From positions 1 to 9,323 of the forward strand of contig PWGH01000219.1 in assembly GCA_003555285.1 (NCBI GenBank): a stretch of 9,323 nt of DNA, written 5' to 3'. Below are positions 6,408 to 9,323 of this stretch, piece after piece (within the stretch, counting starts at the first letter, position 1; every line of letters starts with the position of its first letter). Under the pieces are notes generated by a model. The model did no database searches. It was not told the origin of the DNA and was given only the letters and a program-made list of their open reading frames with translations. This DNA is from Thioalkalivibrio sp. (GTDB taxonomy: Bacteria; Pseudomonadota; Gammaproteobacteria; Ectothiorhodospirales; Ectothiorhodospiraceae). The position numbers were made by a program, and so were the translations under genes.

Positions 6408-8630
6408 ATGCTCGTTGACACCGACTATCACCCGAGGCATCGCGATGCCCTGCTGAGGCTGGTGGCGCGGGAGTCCTATCCCGAGGCCCTTTGGCTGTGG
6501 CAGTTCGAGTCCAATCCGCGCGGGATTCCGTTTCGCCCGGTGATGCTGAGCGACGCAGAGACCGGCGAGCCGATGGCCTTCAACGGGGTGATGGCGATCC
6601 GGGCGATCGTTCGTGGCGTCGAGCGGGACGCCTGCTGGAGTTGTGATTTTCACGTGGCCCGGTCGCTTCGGGGCACCGGTTTGGGGCGCAGGGTCAAGGA
6701 GTTGCTGCATGAGCGATCGCCGTTGTTGCTGACCTTCGGGGTCAGTCCGGTAGCCGCGATCGTCCTGAAGAAGATGGGCTGGCACCCGAACCGAACGGTG
6801 ATCACCTACCGAAAAAGTTCTTCGGGTCGGCGGCCGATCGACCGGTTACGCGGGTGGCTGCAGTTGGGGGCCAGGACGGGGGCGCGGGTGCGATTGCACC
6901 GCCGAGGGCGCGTAGCGTCCTCGCCCGGCGTCCGGGTCGTCGTGTCTCAGACCCTGGCCGAGCGTGCCCGCGTGGACGCGCTCTGGCGCACGGTGGCCGG
7001 CAGCTATCGCAACATCGTCGTTCGCGACCACGCCTACCTCAACTGGCGCTACCAAAACTGTCCCGTTGGCCAGTACCGATTCGTCGAGGTCTCCGACGGC
7101 GCAGACCTTCGGGCGATCGGTATCATCCGAAACGAACAGGGAACGACCCGGTTGGTGGATCTGTTGGCACACGCCGATGATGCCCTGGCGCGACGGGAGA
7201 TCGTCGCCGCCTGGCTGTCGATGGATGAACTGGCCGACGTTGCACTGGCCCCGACCAGCGATCGTCTGCTCGGCGATGTGCTCTTGCACGCAGGCTTCAT
7301 TCGCGGCCGTGAACGCCCGGGGTTTTTCGTGCGCGTGGCCGGTGACGATGAGACGGCGGCCAACGACTGGTTCATCATGGCCGGGGACTCGGACGGCGAA
7401 TTTCTGCAAGCGGCTCGGGACCAGATGGACCGGGCGAAAACCCGGGGCCGTCTGGTGGTCCGCCGCCTGCTCGAGCCCGAATGGTCGGAGCACCCGGACG
7501 TGTGGGATGGCCTGCTCGAGCGGTCGTCGTCGGATCGGCTCTTTCTGAGTCTGGCGTGGCAATCGAACTGGTGGAAACAATGGCAGGCCGCCCTCGGGTT
7601 GGAGGGCTGTGTGTTGGGGGTTTATCGCGATGATCTCCTGGTGGGGTTGGCGCCGCTGTACCGGCGCCCAAAGCGCCTGCCCAGCGGTCTGCGCGTGATC
7701 GAATTGCACGTGATGGGCAACGCCTGGGGCGTGGCGCCGACGGTGCGTACCGAATACCTGAGCACGATCGTCGATCGAAGCTACACCGATGAGGTCGCAC
7801 AGGCGTTGGCGCACGCCCTCGACCGGATGCGCTGGGATCGAATGGTGGTTCGCGATCATGTCTGCGGCGCTCAGCCCGAACCGTGGTTCAAAGTGCAGGG
7901 GGCGACGAGCATCCGCCGCAATCTCGACGAAGGCGTGGTCATTGACACCACCGGGTCCTTTCGTACCTGGTTGCTGGAGCTTGGCCGCCATACGCGCCTG
8001 AAGGTCTACAACCGACGCCGTTACCTGGAAGGCCTGGGGCGCCCCGTGGAGTTTCTCGCTCTGGACGATCCGGCGGCCGCGCTCAAGCTGCTCAACGATT
8101 TTCATCGGGTGCGATGGGGCCGGCCCGTCTTTGCCGGTCCCAGTCTGCGTTTTCATCTTCAACTGCTGGAGCAGTTGCCCACCCATGCCCGCAGGCGACT
8201 CTCCGCGCTGCGCATCGAGGGCGAGATTCGCAGCGTTCTCTATGACATCCAGGTGGATGACCGGGTGTACAACCTGCAGGCGGGTTTTGAGGAAGGCTAT
8301 GACGCCAAGGTTTCACTGGGGACCTTGCATCTTGGCTTTGCCTTGGAGCAGGCCTTCAGGGATCCCAGCGTGGCGAGCTATGACCTTCTGGCCGGCTCCG
8401 GCAAGCAGGAGTTCTACAAGTACCATTTTCGCGGGCAGCGGGTTCAGTTCGAAACCTATCAGATCGTGCGTCATCCGTTGCTTCGCCTTCCCCTGATTGC
8501 CTATCAAGCACTGAAACCACGCGCTGATCCTCCTGCGGCCTGGTCCCTGCGACGGCACCCGCCGATGGCCTCGGCCAGCCCGGTCGAAAAACGAGACTCC
8601 CGGTTCACGAAGATGAAGGAACGGGCATGA
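6408..8630 (+). CDS. Fused acyltransferase: two-lobed GNAT module plus CelD-type (Acetyltransf_6) module
   Basis: A 740-residue soluble protein, about twice the length of either parent family. Module 1 (about 1-335) has a GNAT acetyl-CoA loop at 88-93 (RGTGLG) after a DFHVARSL strand, then LTFGVSP and a KKMGWHPNRT segment. Its second lobe carries the RDHAYLNWRY signature (206-215), and it closes with DWFIMAGDSD (320-329), which resembles the C-terminus of stand-alone GNAT proteins in EPS clusters. Module 2 (about 355-690) looks like the CelD/BcsL-type acetyltransferase family: FLSLAWQSNWWKQW (379-392), LLVGLAPLYRR, HLQLLEQL, LRIEGEIRS, YNLQAGFEEGYDAKVSLGT, ALEQAF and YDLLAGSGKQEFYKY (658-672). 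The tail (about 700-740) is basic and probably disordered. The likely role is acylation of an amino- or hydroxy-sugar, or of a nucleotide-sugar precursor, of the EPS; substrates are unknown. GTG 6405 would add one residue; ATG 6408 has better spacing from GAGCGAG (6394-6400). It overlaps the next gene by 4 nt. Confidence 0.85.
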   Translation: MLVDTDYHPRHRDALLRLVARESYPEALWLWQFESNPRGIPFRPVMLSDAETGEPMAFNGVMAIRAIVRGVERDACWSCDFHVARSLRGTGLGRRVKELLHERSPLLLTFGVSPVAAIVLKKMGWHPNRTVITYRKSSSGRRPIDRLRGWLQLGARTGARVRLHRRGRVASSPGVRVVVSQTLAERARVDALWRTVAGSYRNIVVRDHAYLNWRYQNCPVGQYRFVEVSDGADLRAIGIIRNEQGTTRLVDLLAHADDALARREIVAAWLSMDELADVALAPTSDRLLGDVLLHAGFIRGRERPGFFVRVAGDDETAANDWFIMAGDSDGEFLQAARDQMDRAKTRGRLVVRRLLEPEWSEHPDVWDGLLERSSSDRLFLSLAWQSNWWKQWQAALGLEGCVLGVYRDDLLVGLAPLYRRPKRLPSGLRVIELHVMGNAWGVAPTVRTEYLSTIVDRSYTDEVAQALAHALDRMRWDRMVVRDHVCGAQPEPWFKVQGATSIRRNLDEGVVIDTTGSFRTWLLELGRHTRLKVYNRRRYLEGLGRPVEFLALDDPAAALKLLNDFHRVRWGRPVFAGPSLRFHLQLLEQLPTHARRRLSALRIEGEIRSVLYDIQVDDRVYNLQAGFEEGYDAKVSLGTLHLGFALEQAFRDPSVASYDLLAGSGKQEFYKYHFRGQRVQFETYQIVRHPLLRLPLIAYQALKPRADPPAAWSLRRHPPMASASPVEKRDSRFTKMKERA
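8616..8620 (+). promoter_or_regulatory. Shine-Dalgarno for the distal GT2 gene
   Basis: AAGGA ends 6 nt before ATG 8627, within the end of the acyltransferase gene. It supports that start, which also gives a 4-nt ATGA overlap and places the VIVTSFNR strand near the N-terminus. Confidence 0.6.
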
Positions 8631-9323
8631 AAGCAACGCCGAAGTCGCCGATGTTCTCCGTGATCGTGACCAGCTTCAATCGCGAGGATTTCATCGGCGA
8701 GTGTCTGCAGAGCGTGCTCGACCAGACCTTCAGGGATTTCGAACTGATCGTCGTCGATGACGGTTCGACCGATCGAACGCCTCGGATCGTCGAAACGTAT
8801 CGATACGACCCACGGGTACGGTTCTACCAAAAGGAGAATGGCGGGCAGGCCTCGGCACTGAATGTGGGCCTGCAGCGTTCTTCAGCGCCCTTGATCGCCT
8901 TTCTGGATTCGGATTGCCGATGGCGCCCGACTCGGCTCGAGCGCCATGATCAGGTGCTGAAGGAGGCGCCGTCCTATGGCGTGGCCTTTTCCGAAAACGT
9001 GCATATCGATGCGCGCGGTGCCTTGCTGGGGTCACCCACCATGAAGCGCCACAGCGGCTGGATCACCGAGGCCTTGCTGCAGGATAATTGCGTGCCCTTC
9101 AATAGCGTGACCATCCGCAGGCCGATCATTGAGCAGGTCGGGCCTTTCAATGCGGCGCTGCGCCGGAATCCGGATTATGAATTCTGGTTGCGGGTTTCCC
9201 TGGCGACGCCGTTTCTCCACTTTCCCGAGGTGCTGACGGAATACCGGGTGATGGCGAATCAGCTGTCCAGCAACACCGCCGCTCGCTTCGAATCCACCAA
9301 GGCGATCCTGCAGGATTTCTTGA
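8627..9323 (+). CDS. GT2 family glycosyltransferase (GT-A fold), 3' truncated by window edge
   Basis: The frame is open from ATG 8627 to the last base (232 full codons), so the gene continues beyond the window. The final three bases TGA are out of frame and are not its stop. Visible motifs: FSVIVTSFNRE (10-20), the GT2 nucleotide-binding strand; VVDDGSTDRT (42-51); ENGGQASALNVGL (70-82); the DxD metal site DSD at 94-96, continuing CRW where DDxW is more usual; a NSVTIRR acceptor-side segment (159-165); and NPDYEFWLRVS (181-191), where D183 sits at the catalytic-base position. LTEYRVMANQLSSN (203-216) corresponds to the YRxH..S segment after the catalytic domain. It should add a sugar to the same glycan as its neighbours; donor and linkage are unknown. 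It is coupled to the acyltransferase by an ATGA overlap. It shares general GT2 motifs with the enzyme at 742 but differs throughout, so it is not a recent duplicate. Confidence 0.92.
   Translation, partial: MKATPKSPMFSVIVTSFNREDFIGECLQSVLDQTFRDFELIVVDDGSTDRTPRIVETYRYDPRVRFYQKENGGQASALNVGLQRSSAPLIAFLDSDCRWRPTRLERHDQVLKEAPSYGVAFSENVHIDARGALLGSPTMKRHSGWITEALLQDNCVPFNSVTIRRPIIEQVGPFNAALRRNPDYEFWLRVSLATPFLHFPEVLTEYRVMANQLSSNTAARFESTKAILQDFL

Noticed and set aside
6392..6418. Eight-codon mini-ORF (ATG to TGA) overlapping the acyltransferase start
   Set aside because: It is very short, has no ribosome-binding site and is easily explained by chance. It could in principle be a leader peptide, but nothing supports it.
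6846..8186. A 446-codon open frame on the minus strand within the acyltransferase gene
   Set aside because: It is a mirror frame caused by high third-position GC. No motif or ribosome-binding site supports it, and the plus strand encodes a conserved two-module enzyme.
9321..9323. TGA at the end of the window as the stop of the last GT2 gene
   Set aside because: The gene's frame reads TTG at 9320-9322 with the A at 9323 starting the next codon, so this TGA is out of frame and the gene continues.
1..9323. CRISPR arrays, tRNA or rRNA genes, insertion sequences, attachment sites
   Set aside because: No regularly spaced direct repeats, transposase or integrase motifs, terminal inverted repeats or structured-RNA gene signatures were seen; the window is almost fully coding.

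Overview
The window is a compact, GC-rich stretch of bacterial chromosome with every gene on the plus strand. It reads as part of an exopolysaccharide (EPS) / extracellular-matrix locus linked to an exosortase (EpsH/XrtA-type) system. The strong G/C bias at third codon positions, the exosortase-EpsI fusion at the left edge and the mix of glycosyltransferases suggest a high-GC proteobacterium, most likely a gammaproteobacterium. That placement is inference; no taxonomic marker gene is present.

Layout: (1) 3-740, the 3' end of an exosortase A-type gene carrying a fused EpsI domain. (2) 742-1629, a GT2 glycosyltransferase. (3) 1629-2768, a GT4 glycosyltransferase. (4) 2765-3751, a NodB-type polysaccharide deacetylase. 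(5) 3748-5103, a multi-pass Wzy/O-antigen-ligase-type membrane protein. (6) 5104-5236, the only real intergenic gap, which holds two short inverted repeats. (7) 5237-6385, a second GT4 glycosyltransferase. (8) 6408-8630, an unusually long protein that joins a two-lobed GNAT acyltransferase to a CelD-type (Acetyltransf_6) acyltransferase. (9) 8627-9323+, a second GT2 glycosyltransferase, cut by the window end.

Genes 1-5 are packed with a 1-nt gap, a 1-nt overlap and two 4-nt ATGA overlaps, so they very probably form one translationally coupled operon. The last two genes are also joined by an ATGA overlap. The 133-nt gap after gene 5 is the natural place for a second promoter or an RNA processing site, though no convincing promoter is visible.

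Working model (inference): the GT2 and GT4 enzymes add sugars to a lipid-linked repeat unit on the cytoplasmic side. The deacetylase and the acyltransferases adjust N- or O-acylation of those sugars. The Wzy-like protein polymerises or ligates the units at the membrane. The exosortase/EpsI protein processes a sorted (PEP-CTERM-like) surface protein that shares the matrix. No flippase, initiating phosphoglycosyltransferase, chain-length regulator, export protein or PEP-CTERM substrate lies in the window; these would be expected in the flanks. The most unusual item is the acyltransferase fusion at 6408-8630.
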